This document shows, one piece after another, positions 1 to 7,317 of a stretch of 12,067 nucleotides of DNA. The DNA lies in assembly GCA_964516605.1 (NCBI GenBank), contig CAZFAA010000059.1, positions 1 through 12,067 on the forward strand, given 5' to 3'. Made by a program: the position numbers and the translations under genes. The DNA comes from GCA-2732805 sp964516605 (GTDB lineage Bacteria > Pseudomonadota > Gammaproteobacteria > Coxiellales > Coxiellaceae). Under the pieces are notes generated by a model. The model saw nothing but the letters and a program-made list of their open reading frames with translations. It had not been told where the DNA came from and ran no database searches. Numbering within the stretch: position 1 is the first letter of the stretch; the number at the start of each line of letters is the position of its first letter.

Positions 1-30
1 CAGGCCAATTTTCATCCCTACTAATTGTAT

Positions 31-2457
31 TTATACATCAATATTTTCGGCATTAAGCGCATTTTCTTCTATAAACGCACGCCGCGGTTCAACCTGATCA
101 CCCATGAGTGTTGTAAAGAGTTCATCGGCTGTTGCCGCGTCATCAATATGCACACGTGTCATATGGCGCGTTTCTGGATCCATAGTGGTTTCCCACAATT
201 GTTCTGGGTTCATTTCTCCAAGACCTTTAAAACGCGATAATACAAGCCCCTTACGACCTTCCTCTACGAGCCAATTGTAGGCTTCTTTAAAATTGGCCAC
301 ATGCAATAACTGGCCATCACGTTTAATGTGTGCGCCATTTTCAAGTAAACCATGTAGCTTTTTATGTAATTCAACCAAGTGGCGGTAGTCGGGGGAATTA
401 AAGAATTCTTTACCGAGTAAATAAGGCGTATCAATGCCATGTTCATGGATAATAATGCTGGGTAAATATGCTTTCATGTCATCATCATAAGTGATCACTA
501 CACGACACGTAGAGCTGTGTTCGATTGTATGATTACTTAATTGTGATTCAAGAGCTGTAGCCCAAGCTTGAACCGCGTCTTCTTGAGCAAGGCTCGCCAC
601 ATCGATAGGCTTAATATCCAACATGGCATCTAGCGCTAAACGCGGATAACGAATTGCTAAACGTTGTATACCACGTTGTGATTGACGGTAATGCCTCGTG
701 ATATCTTCTAGCGCATGATTTGAAATAGCTGGTGCCGTGGCACTGGTATGTAACGTAGCTTTTTCTAAGGCAATTTGCAGTAAGTAATTATCCATCTCAT
801 TGTCGTTGGTAATGTAACGTTCTTGTTTGCCTTGTTTGAGCTTATACAGTGGGGGTTCTGCAATATAAATATGCCCTTTCTCAATTAATTCTGGCATTTG
901 TCTGTAAAAGAAAGTTAATAAGAGTGTGCGAATATGCGAACCATCCACATCCGCATCGGTCATAATAATGAGTCTGTGGTAGCGTAATTTTTCGATGTTA
1001 AATTCATCACGACCAATCCCACAACCCATCGCTGTGATCAGTGTGCCAATTTGTTCTGAAGAAAGCATTTTATCAAAACGTGCTTTTTCAACGTTCAGTA
1101 TTTTACCACGTAGTGGCAAAATCGCCTGATATTTGCGATCGCGCGCTTGCTTTGCTGAACCACCTGCCGAATCACCCTCTACAATAAACAATTCACAATG
1201 CGCAGGATCTTTTTCTTGGCAATCAGCTAATTTTCCAGGTAATCCAGCAATATCCAACACACTCTTGCGTCGTGTCATATCACGTGCACGTCGTGCTGCT
1301 TCGCGAGCGCGTGCTGCATCCAAAATTTTCAGCACAATTAATTTTGCTTGTTTCGGGTTTTCAAGCAGATAATCATTCATTTTATCGGCGACCGTAGACT
1401 CTACGATGGGTTTTATTTCGGATGAAACTAATTTGTCTTTTGTTTGCGATGAAAACTTAGGATCAGGTACTTTAACTGAAAGCACGCAACACAATCCTTC
1501 TCGTGCATCATCACCCGTCGTGTGAATTTTTGCTTTTTTTGCAAGGCCTGCTGTTTCAATGTAGGTGTTCAAAGTACGTGTTAAACCGCCACGTAATCCT
1601 GCTAAATGCGTACCACCATCACGTTGTGGAATGTTATTAGTAAAACAGTAAATTGTTTCTTGAAAGCCATCATTCCATTGCATAGCCACTTCAACAGTAA
1701 TATCACCTTTTTGTATAGAAAAATAAAAAATCTCGGTATTTATGGGGACTTTATTGCGATTTAAATGTTGTACGAAAGCCTTGATGCCACCTTCGTATTC
1801 AAAAATATCTTTTTTACCCGAGTTTTCATCAATTAATACAATGCGCACACCGGAATTTAAAAAGCTGAGCTCACGCAAACGCTTGGCTAAGATATCATAA
1901 TGAAATACGGTGTCGGTAAAAATAGTTTTGCTCGGTAAAAAACGTACATACGTTCCAGATTTAGTGGAATCACCAATGACTTTTAATGGTTCTTTAGGTA
2001 CACCTAAATAATAAAACTGTTGATGTTCTTTGCCATTTTGGCAAATACGCAGTTCCAGCTCTTCGGATAAGGCATTTACTACAGAAATGCCCACTCCGTG
2101 CAAACCACCTGACACTTTATAGGAGTTGTTATCGAATTTACCACCAGCATGTAACACCGTCATAATCACTTCGGCCGCAGAGCGCTGTTCTTCTTCATGA
2201 ATATCTGTGGGGATACCACGACCATTGTCTTCAACGCTGACCGAGCCATCTGTCTTCATTGTCACCGTAATTTCATTACAGTGGCCTGCTAAGGCCTCGT
2301 CAATGGAGTTATCCACAACTTCGAATACCATATGGTGTAAGCCAGAGCCATCATCCGTATCGCCAATATACATTCCTGGGCGCTTGCGCACAGCGTCCAA
2401 TCCTTTTAGCACCTTAATTGAAGATGAATCATATATGGGTGAAGATGTGTCGGTCAT
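31..2457 (-). CDS. gyrB: DNA gyrase subunit B
   Basis: ATPase subunit of the type IIA topoisomerase that introduces negative supercoils together with GyrA. The 808 aa length matches the long gram-negative form (E. coli 804). Visible in order: GHKL ATPase with FEVVDNSIDEA (catalytic Glu about residue 46), DNGRGIP at 77-83 and GGLHGVG at 117-123; the transducer QTKDK lysine near 340-342; the Toprim domain with EGDSAGGSA at 427-435 and DADVDGSHIR at 501-510 as metal-binding residues; and the C-terminal FKGLGEMNPEQLWETTMDP at 743-761. The position matching E. coli Lys447 is Arg450, a variant I believe is common outside the enterics. The ATG start matches the family N-terminus (IYDSSSIKVLKGLDAVRKRPG); the Shine-Dalgarno is weak (AAAGAG about 10 nt upstream). 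It is the last gene of the dnaA-dnaN-recF-gyrB group but has its own promoter and is separated from recF by 853 bp. Confidence 0.98.
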   Translation of the reverse strand: MTDTSSPIYDSSSIKVLKGLDAVRKRPGMYIGDTDDGSGLHHMVFEVVDNSIDEALAGHCNEITVTMKTDGSVSVEDNGRGIPTDIHEEEQRSAAEVIMTVLHAGGKFDNNSYKVSGGLHGVGISVVNALSEELELRICQNGKEHQQFYYLGVPKEPLKVIGDSTKSGTYVRFLPSKTIFTDTVFHYDILAKRLRELSFLNSGVRIVLIDENSGKKDIFEYEGGIKAFVQHLNRNKVPINTEIFYFSIQKGDITVEVAMQWNDGFQETIYCFTNNIPQRDGGTHLAGLRGGLTRTLNTYIETAGLAKKAKIHTTGDDAREGLCCVLSVKVPDPKFSSQTKDKLVSSEIKPIVESTVADKMNDYLLENPKQAKLIVLKILDAARAREAARRARDMTRRKSVLDIAGLPGKLADCQEKDPAHCELFIVEGDSAGGSAKQARDRKYQAILPLRGKILNVEKARFDKMLSSEQIGTLITAMGCGIGRDEFNIEKLRYHRLIIMTDADVDGSHIRTLLLTFFYRQMPELIEKGHIYIAEPPLYKLKQGKQERYITNDNEMDNYLLQIALEKATLHTSATAPAISNHALEDITRHYRQSQRGIQRLAIRYPRLALDAMLDIKPIDVASLAQEDAVQAWATALESQLSNHTIEHSSTCRVVITYDDDMKAYLPSIIIHEHGIDTPYLLGKEFFNSPDYRHLVELHKKLHGLLENGAHIKRDGQLLHVANFKEAYNWLVEEGRKGLVLSRFKGLGEMNPEQLWETTMDPETRHMTRVHIDDAATADELFTTLMGDQVEPRRAFIEENALNAENIDV

Positions 2458-2500
2458 ATGTGCTTAACTCTTTGTTTTATTAATAAATTTAACGCAGGGC

Positions 2501-2529
2501 ATTATAGCAAAATTGATCTGATTTGTCTC
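2501..2529 (-). promoter_or_regulatory. Candidate sigma70 promoter of gyrB
   Basis: Read on the minus strand, there is a perfect -10 TATAAT (2506-2501) preceded by TGC, giving an extended -10. A -35-like GAGACA (2529-2524, 4 of 6 matches) lies exactly 17 bp upstream. The predicted start is near 2494, leaving a 5' leader of about 37 nt before gyrB. The bases just after the -10 are GC-rich (GCCCTGC), a discriminator type associated with stringent or supercoiling control; that regulatory reading is inference. Confidence 0.7.
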
Positions 2530-2771
2530 TTGTTAGATAGGGCTCTAAGGTAACTTTTTGCATAAAACATTATTTTAACTGTACGTATATTTCTGCTTTA
2601 CAGATTAAATTATCTAATAATATGGGTATTACCTTTATTCCTCTAAATTGAATATGACTGTGCTTTGCGCTGGGTCTGAGGGAGTTAGATTTAACTGATA
2701 ATTTTAAGGCAAGTAGATTTGATCTTATAATTTGTGATAGCTCTCTGGCGCGTCAAACCTGAAAGTGCTAT

Positions 2772-2800
2772 TTGAAATACCCAAGAGTGGTTTTAATAAT
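2772..2800 (+). promoter_or_regulatory. Candidate sigma70 promoter of the orphan membrane ORF
   Basis: A -35 TTGAAA (2772-2777, 5 of 6) and a -10 AATAAT (2795-2800, 5 of 6) are separated by exactly 17 bp. The predicted start near 2807 gives a leader of about 60 nt to the ATG at 2867. The -10 overlaps a small palindrome, AATAATATTATT (2795-2806). Having this promoter in front of a ribosome binding site supports expression of the ORF. Confidence 0.55.
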
Positions 2801-2866
2801 ATTATTACTGTATTTAGGGAATATGTGTGATACTTACGCTTAGTTGCTTAAAACAAAGAGGTCTAG

Positions 2867-3184
2867 ATGGCGTTATCTAATTTTTGGCCTGCTTCACCAG
2901 AAGTTAATGGCTCAGTCTATTTTATATCCCTACTTAATATTTTTTGGTGTACTCTTATTTTGCTATATGTGGGATTGCGTGCGCGCCATGTTTTTGTAAA
3001 TACAGATACAAGGCATAGGAACGCAAGCAGCGATTCAACAGAGAGACTCACTCTCACTAGGCGTGTAAACAGGGATTCAAGAGAGACACTCTCTATATTT
3101 GCTGTATTTGTTATTGGCCAGATTGGATTATTAGCAGCTTCAGCAGAATTGTCTGCTCACATGCTTCGCCATCAAGTTAGATAA
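2867..3184 (+). CDS. Hypothetical two-helix inner-membrane protein, 105 aa
   Basis: I do not recognise this protein. It has two hydrophobic segments suitable for membrane helices, about residues 17-37 (from VYFISLLN) and 75-95 (from LSIFAVFV). They are joined by a hydrophilic loop rich in Arg, about residues 38-74. By the positive-inside rule the loop should be cytoplasmic and both ends periplasmic. No catalytic motif or signal-peptidase site is evident. Support for a real gene: Shine-Dalgarno AAAGAGG (2855-2861) 5 nt before the ATG, a near-consensus promoter upstream, and no competing gene on the other strand. It is transcribed against its neighbours and lies between recF and gyrB, which usually adjoin. 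The loop contains a 42-bp-spaced imperfect duplication (residues 56-63 and 70-77). It could also be a chance ORF over a regulatory region. Confidence 0.6.
   Translation: MALSNFWPASPEVNGSVYFISLLNIFWCTLILLYVGLRARHVFVNTDTRHRNASSDSTERLTLTRRVNRDSRETLSIFAVFVIGQIGLLAASAELSAHMLRHQVR
3032..3094. repeat. Imperfect direct repeat carrying two small hairpins
   Basis: GATTCAA followed by a GAGAG...CTCTC inverted repeat occurs at 3032-3055 and again at 3074-3093, offset by 42 bp (14 codons, in frame with the orphan ORF). Copy 1 is GAGAG-ACTCA-CTCTC (3041-3055). Copy 2 is AGAGAG-ACA-CTCTCT (3080-3094). In the protein these give DSTERLTL and DSRETLSI. The copies differ by small insertions and deletions, consistent with an old local duplication. 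Confidence 0.6.
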
Positions 3185-3278
3185 AAACCCTTATCTATGA
3201 ATTGGCTTAGAGCCAGCGATGGACAACTATATTGATCACGCATTTATTATTTACCCCATGGCGAGACTATAGGAAACG

Positions 3279-3308
3279 CCTGAAATGTTTCACGTGAAAC
3301 ATTTCAGG
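3279..3308. promoter_or_regulatory. parS: parS partition site 1, inside a 30-bp perfect palindrome
   Basis: The core TGTTTCACGTGAAACA (3286-3301) is a perfect copy of the widely conserved chromosomal parS site bound by ParB (Spo0J). The dyad continues without a mismatch for 7 more bp on each side (CCTGAAA / TTTCAGG), giving 30 bp centred between 3293 and 3294. It lies 2 bp beyond the recF stop codon. On the plus strand the palindrome is followed by GTTTT-type sequence (TTTT at 3309-3312), so it might also act as a terminator for the 2867-3184 ORF; the minus-strand side has no T-run. Confidence 0.93.
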
Positions 3309-3310
3309 TT

Positions 3311-4432
3311 TTAAACAGGGTGTAAGTGCTTATTTTTCGTGTTTAATGGCCTATTTTCTGTTGTAATCTGCCCATGTTCCACGTGGAACACAGAAGTCTC
3401 AGGGTTCTTTAGCAAATCATTTAGAGATTCTGCAGTGATACTGGTAATAAAAACTTGAGATCCTAGCCCCTTAACAATATCGAGAATCAGAGTCTGTTTT
3501 TTATAGTCGAGCTCAGAAGGTAAGTCATCGATTAGATAAATAGGAGCTTTCCCCGTTTGTTGTTTGAGTAATACGCCTTGTGCGAGAAATAACCCATAGG
3601 CAGCTAATTTTTGTTGCCCTTGCGATAGCACATCGTCAGCAGGACATTTGTTAATGTAGAGTTGTAAATCACAACGATGAGGACCCTCTTGAGTGTAGCC
3701 AAATGCCATGTCGCGTGAAAAATGATTATTTAGTAAGGTGACAAGAGACTCCTCAGGCCAGCCCCGCTTATAGCGAATTTCTGTAATTTCAAAGTTTGGT
3801 AGTAGCTGCACCATCATTTTGTGGTAAATTTCTTTAAATGCATCAAGGTAACGATTTCTTAATTCATCAATCTGCTCGCTTAATAAAATGTATTCAGAAT
3901 CCCACATAGTGACTTCGGGTCGAGCTAATCTACTTTTTAATGCCATATTACGTTGTTTTAAAACGCGATTGTAGCGTTGCCATAGCTCTAGAAACCCTGA
4001 ATTCATGTGAAATACACCCCAATCCAGGAAAGAACGCCGTTCTTTTGGGCCATCTGAGAAATATCTATAGCTGTCAACGCTGAGCAGTTGCAGGGGTAAT
4101 GTGCGGGCAAGAGGAGCGATTGATGTTTGAATTTCACGGTTTAATTTAATTGTTCGTTCACCACTACGTGTGCGCTCTACTCCAATAAATTGTTCGTTAG
4201 TATCATTACTGAGTGAGGCTGTGAGCATTAGACTGGGTTGATTGTATTCAATGATGCGCGAAGCAAGGCTGGTCCTAAATGATTTTCCCCTACCTAAATA
4301 GTAAATTGCTTCAAGTAGACTTGTTTTGCCGGACCCATTTTCACCATAGAAAACATTGAAAGACGGTGCGAGTTGCAAGAGTTGTTCATGTATATTTCTA
4401 AAACAATTAACGGTAATAGATTTAATATACAA
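3311..4432 (-). CDS. recF: DNA replication and repair protein RecF
   Basis: SMC-like ATPase that with RecO and RecR loads RecA at single-stranded gaps. I place the start at TTG 4432-4430 (373 aa): AAAGGA lies 7 nt upstream, and the protein then begins MYIKSITVNCFRNI, aligning with E. coli RecF (357 aa). The frame stays open to a TTG at 4495, but those 21 extra residues match nothing in the family and have no clear ribosome binding site. Motifs (373-aa numbering): Walker A GENGSGKTS at 30-38; GPHRCDL near 250; ABC signature LSQGQQK at 269-275; Walker B IYLIDDLPSELD near 298-309 with its D-loop. The C-terminal tail, past about residue 345, carries a parS site in its DNA and looks little constrained as protein. 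Confidence 0.96.
   Translation of the reverse strand: MYIKSITVNCFRNIHEQLLQLAPSFNVFYGENGSGKTSLLEAIYYLGRGKSFRTSLASRIIEYNQPSLMLTASLSNDTNEQFIGVERTRSGERTIKLNREIQTSIAPLARTLPLQLLSVDSYRYFSDGPKERRSFLDWGVFHMNSGFLELWQRYNRVLKQRNMALKSRLARPEVTMWDSEYILLSEQIDELRNRYLDAFKEIYHKMMVQLLPNFEITEIRYKRGWPEESLVTLLNNHFSRDMAFGYTQEGPHRCDLQLYINKCPADDVLSQGQQKLAAYGLFLAQGVLLKQQTGKAPIYLIDDLPSELDYKKQTLILDIVKGLGSQVFITSITAESLNDLLKNPETSVFHVEHGQITTENRPLNTKNKHLHPV
3375..3390. promoter_or_regulatory. parS: parS partition site 2, inside recF
   Basis: TGTTCCACGTGGAACA is a perfect 16-bp palindrome matching the other common parS variant (C/G in place of T/A at the fifth position of each arm). It lies inside the recF coding sequence and encodes V-F-H-V-E-H near the RecF C-terminus. 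It is 89 bp from site 1. Chromosomal parS sites are typically origin-proximal and loaded by ParB to form a partition complex with ParA and SMC/MukBEF; no parA or parB gene is in this window. Confidence 0.92.
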
Positions 4433-4509
4433 TTTATAGTCCTTTATTTTAATAAGTAATATAATGCGCTTTATATTATTAATTTTAAAAAGCAATATAT
4501 TGCAATTTA

Positions 4510-4568
4510 ATTATATGAGAACGTTTGATTATATGTCCTTATTATAGCTCTTATCTTTTTCATATAAA
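4510..4568 (-). promoter_or_regulatory. Candidate recF promoters in the dnaN-recF spacer
   Basis: The 150-bp spacer between dnaN and recF is strongly AT-rich and has two perfect minus-strand TATAAT hexamers. One (4546-4541) has TTTATA (4568-4563) 16 bp upstream. The other (4515-4510) has AGGACA (4539-4534) 18 bp upstream. Either would let recF be transcribed separately from dnaN. In such AT-rich DNA chance -10 matches are common, hence moderate confidence. Confidence 0.4.
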
Positions 4569-4582
4569 GTATTTAATATTAT

Positions 4583-5692
4583 CTATAAGCGCATTGGCAT
4601 AATGACGTAAGTAAAACAGGCATCATTATCCTCTTCATTTATCATAAGGCTGCTGTTTGCATCAGAAAAGTTCAATGTAACGGTTTCCCCGTCTAATGCA
4701 TTGATTACATCCACAAGATAACCGACATTAAAACCTATATTAATATCTTCGGCGCTATACTCTATTCTAATTTCTTCCTCGGCAGCTTCTTGTTCTGGAT
4801 TATTCGCTAGAATACGTAGTAGATTATGCCGGAATTCGAAACGCAAACCCCTGAACTTTTCATTACACAAAATCGCTACACGGTTTAGTGCATCTTTAAA
4901 ATAATCTTTTTCTAGAGTAATTGACTTGTTAGCTTGTTTTGGAATGACGCGCTCGAAGTCGGGAAAGCGCCCCTCAATAAGTTTTGAGGTAAATATATAT
5001 CTATTAGATGTGACGCGAATATGATTTTGACTTAAATCTACTGTTACCAGTTCATTATCGTTATCCAATAACCGTAGCAGCTCTATAACCCCTTTTTTAG
5101 GAATTATTAGCTGTATTTTATCTTTAGCTGGCGTGTTTGTATTTAATTTTGCCGTAGCTAAACGGTGCCCATCTGTTGCCACACCTTGAATATAATCAGG
5201 CGACACGACGAGTAGCATGCCATTTAAATAATAACGTACATCTTGTTGTGCAATAGAGAAGGAGCACCGCTGTAATAATCTTTTAAAGTCAGTACTCTTA
5301 ATTTCAAAACGAACATCAGAAACAGGATTTTCAATATTAGGAAAGTCAGCGGCAGGTAGAGTTGCTAATGTAAAACGACTTCTGCCAGAAGAGAGTATTA
5401 ATCGCTCTTTATCTTGATAAAGCTCTATGGCTGCATTTTCTGGAAGGGATTTACATATATCCATTAATTTACGACCCGACACGGTTAGTTTGGTGGGGCT
5501 TGAGGTAGGCGCCGCAATTGCCATGTGCCCCACTAACTCTACTTCAAGATCCGTGCCTGTTATGGATATATTACTGTCATCGGCACTGAGCAACACGTTA
5601 GATAAAATAGGCAACGTTTGTTTGCGCTCAACAACACCAATGACCATTTGTAATGGTTTTAAGAGTAATTCACGTTGTAAATTTAATTTCAT
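4583..5692 (-). CDS. dnaN: DNA polymerase III beta subunit (sliding clamp)
   Basis: Ring-shaped homodimeric clamp that tethers DNA polymerase III and many repair proteins to DNA. I choose the ATG at 5692-5690 (369 aa, E. coli 366). It has GAGGA 6 nt upstream, and MKLNLQRELLLKPLQMVIGV matches the family N-terminus. The frame is open 14 codons further to 5734, but that extension (MDQDEPCHIARGQE) is not family-like and contains the ribosome binding site. Three clamp domains are recognisable: TLPILSNVLL and GTDLEVEL in domain 1; YLNGMLLVV and ATDGHRLA in domain 2; and the C-terminal YVIMPMRL, whose last residues form the partner-binding groove. It follows dnaA after 104 bp. Confidence 0.97.
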   Translation of the reverse strand: MKLNLQRELLLKPLQMVIGVVERKQTLPILSNVLLSADDSNISITGTDLEVELVGHMAIAAPTSSPTKLTVSGRKLMDICKSLPENAAIELYQDKERLILSSGRSRFTLATLPAADFPNIENPVSDVRFEIKSTDFKRLLQRCSFSIAQQDVRYYLNGMLLVVSPDYIQGVATDGHRLATAKLNTNTPAKDKIQLIIPKKGVIELLRLLDNDNELVTVDLSQNHIRVTSNRYIFTSKLIEGRFPDFERVIPKQANKSITLEKDYFKDALNRVAILCNEKFRGLRFEFRHNLLRILANNPEQEAAEEEIRIEYSAEDINIGFNVGYLVDVINALDGETVTLNFSDANSSLMINEEDNDACFTYVIMPMRL

Positions 5693-5796
5693 CTCTTGTC
5701 CTCGTGCAATATGACATGGCTCATCTTGGTCCAATTACGGCGTATTATCGCTTCTAATTTTTTGGTATGCCGAAATTTCTACCGCAATATTTTAAT

Positions 5797-7227
5797 TTAG
5801 GCCGATAAAATACGTAGTAAGTTTTTCCAATCATCCTTAAGCGCAACTTGTATTTCAAGCAACTCATGAATTTTACGCACGGCATGCAATACAGTAGTGT
5901 GATCACGACCGCCAAATGCATCACCAATTTCAGGCAAGCTGTGATTGGTTAATTCTTTAGAGAGAGCCATAGCAACTTGACGTGGACGAGCAATAGATCG
6001 ACTGCGTCGCTTGGATAATAAATCAGAGAACTTTACTTTATAATAATCAGCAACAGTACGTTGTATATTATCAATCGTAACCAGTTTTGCTTGCAGGGTT
6101 AATAAATCTTTGAGCGCTTCACGTGTAAATTCAATAGTAATAGGCTGACCGGTAAAATGAGCATTAGCAATAACGCGTTTTAATGCACCTTCGAGTTCAC
6201 GCACATTTGATTGAATGTGTTTAGCAATAAAAAAAGCGACTTCATTTGATAAGTTCACGTGCGAGCTTTCGGCTTTGCTCATTAAAATAGCGACTCGCGT
6301 TTCAAGTTCGGGGGGCTCAACAGCAATAGTTAGGCCCCAACCAAAACGTGACTGTAGTCGCTCTTCTAGCCCAGCAATTTCTTTTGGATAGCGATCACAG
6401 GTTAAGACAATTTGTTGTTGACCATCTAATAGCGAATTAAAAGTATGGAAAAACTCTTCTTGTGAACGCTCTTTGCCCGCAAAAAATTGAATGTCATCAA
6501 TGAGGAGCGCATTCACACTACGATAAAATTTTTTAAATTCATTCATGGCATTGCGTTGTAAGGCTTTAATCATGTCTGCAACAAAACGCTCAGAATGTAA
6601 ATACAATACTTTCGCTTTAGGGTTTTGTTCCATGATGCGATTACCTAGAGCGTGCATTAAGTGTGTTTTACCAAGACCAACACCACCATAAATAAATAAA
6701 GGGTTGTAGGTTTGCCCGGGATTTTGTGCTACTTGCAGTGATGCTGCATGCGCAAGCTGATTTGATTTACCGATCACGAAGTTATCAAAGCGAAATTGAG
6801 GATTAACATTGCTTTCTGAATTACGTATTCCACCAAAAGAAATACTATTAGCATTGGTGGGCGTGGAAGTGCTAGATGGTTTGGATGCCCCTGTTTGACT
6901 AACATAATGTGAAGCGCCGGCTTCATCACCGTGTTGCGTAGCACCTGTGTCCCCCGCTGTATCACGTTCGCGTGTGCCTATCATGAGTTTTACAGTGGGT
7001 GCGGCACCATCGGTTAACGTAACCAATGTGTTTTTAATGAGATCTAAGAATTTATCGCTAATATACTCTTTGACAAATTTATTTGGTGCAAGTAATAACA
7101 ATACGGTACCTTGTAGGTCCGCATGTAATGGTCTAATCCAAGTATTGAAATTTTTTTCTGGGATTTCATCCTTTAAACAATCAAGACACTTATCCCAAAG
7201 TGATAAATCTGTGGATATATCAACCAT
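5797..7227 (-). CDS. dnaA: Chromosomal replication initiator DnaA
   Basis: AAA+ initiator that binds DnaA boxes at oriC and opens the duplex. It is 476 aa (E. coli 467), with an ATG start and AAGGA 5 nt upstream. Domain I is at about 1-85. A low-complexity Ser/Thr/Gly/Ala linker (domain II) covers about 86-140. The AAA+ core begins at NPQFRFDNFVIGKSN, with Walker A GGVGLGKTH at 181-189, Walker B LLIDDIQFF at 241-249, sensor I VLTCDRYPKE, arginine finger LQSRFGWG (Arg294) and sensor II NVRELEGALKR at 341-351. The DNA-binding domain IV contains SKRRSRSIARPRQVAMALSK and the signature GGRDHTTVLHAV at 439-450, almost identical to E. coli, so it should recognise standard DnaA boxes. No such cluster is found in the 176 bp upstream. 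Confidence 0.98.
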   Translation of the reverse strand: MVDISTDLSLWDKCLDCLKDEIPEKNFNTWIRPLHADLQGTVLLLLAPNKFVKEYISDKFLDLIKNTLVTLTDGAAPTVKLMIGTRERDTAGDTGATQHGDEAGASHYVSQTGASKPSSTSTPTNANSISFGGIRNSESNVNPQFRFDNFVIGKSNQLAHAASLQVAQNPGQTYNPLFIYGGVGLGKTHLMHALGNRIMEQNPKAKVLYLHSERFVADMIKALQRNAMNEFKKFYRSVNALLIDDIQFFAGKERSQEEFFHTFNSLLDGQQQIVLTCDRYPKEIAGLEERLQSRFGWGLTIAVEPPELETRVAILMSKAESSHVNLSNEVAFFIAKHIQSNVRELEGALKRVIANAHFTGQPITIEFTREALKDLLTLQAKLVTIDNIQRTVADYYKVKFSDLLSKRRSRSIARPRQVAMALSKELTNHSLPEIGDAFGGRDHTTVLHAVRKIHELLEIQVALKDDWKNLLRILSA

Positions 7228-7300
7228 ATTTGTCCTTGCTTAAAAACTAGAGAAAAAAGAAAATGTTTTATGCGCTTCAAGTGTTCGCTAAAGCGCAGCT

Positions 7301-7306
7301 ATTATA
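7301..7306 (-). promoter_or_regulatory. Candidate dnaA promoter -10 element
   Basis: A perfect TATAAT (7306-7301, minus strand, in context GTATATAATAG) lies 74 bp upstream of the dnaA start. No convincing -35 is found at 16-18 bp; that position falls in the inverted-repeat cluster. A transcript from here would start near 7294, within a 7-bp inverted repeat (TGCGCTT 7271-7277 / AAGCGCA 7291-7297) that could form a leader hairpin. Confidence 0.4.
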
Positions 7307-7317
7307 TACTCATTACG

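Larger units (their letters stand above)
2458..2866. other. AT-rich intergenic region between gyrB and the orphan ORF
   Basis: This 409-bp stretch holds the gyrB promoter on the minus strand (2501-2529) and a good promoter for the plus-strand ORF (2772-2800), so it is a divergent regulatory region. The middle part, about 2540-2760, shows no ORF with a ribosome binding site, no tRNA and no DnaA box. A lone TATAAT at 2726-2731 (+) lacks a good -35. Confidence 0.6.

Noticed and set aside
1..15. Possible next gene after gyrB starting M-K-I-G-L on the minus strand
   Set aside because: Only five codons are in the window, and the only Shine-Dalgarno-like bases (TAGGG) touch the ATG; not enough to call.
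1133..1372. Plus-strand open frames inside gyrB, dnaN, dnaA and pyrB/ruvX
   Set aside because: They are antisense shadows of highly conserved genes and lack ribosome binding sites or recognisable domains.
2309..2317. Perfect DnaA box TTATCCACA
   Set aside because: It lies inside gyrB and encodes the conserved V-V-D-N of the ATPase domain; coding constraint explains it, and no second box lies nearby.
2726..2731. Plus-strand TATAAT in the gyrB-orphan ORF gap
   Set aside because: The -35 region (TTTAAG) is poor, and no gene or terminator follows to suggest a small RNA; 2772-2800 is a better promoter.
6110..6265. Further CACGTG cores (about 6119 and 6255, also near 130, 1283 and 10778)
   Set aside because: Flanks do not match the parS arms; these are ordinary hexamers in coding sequence.
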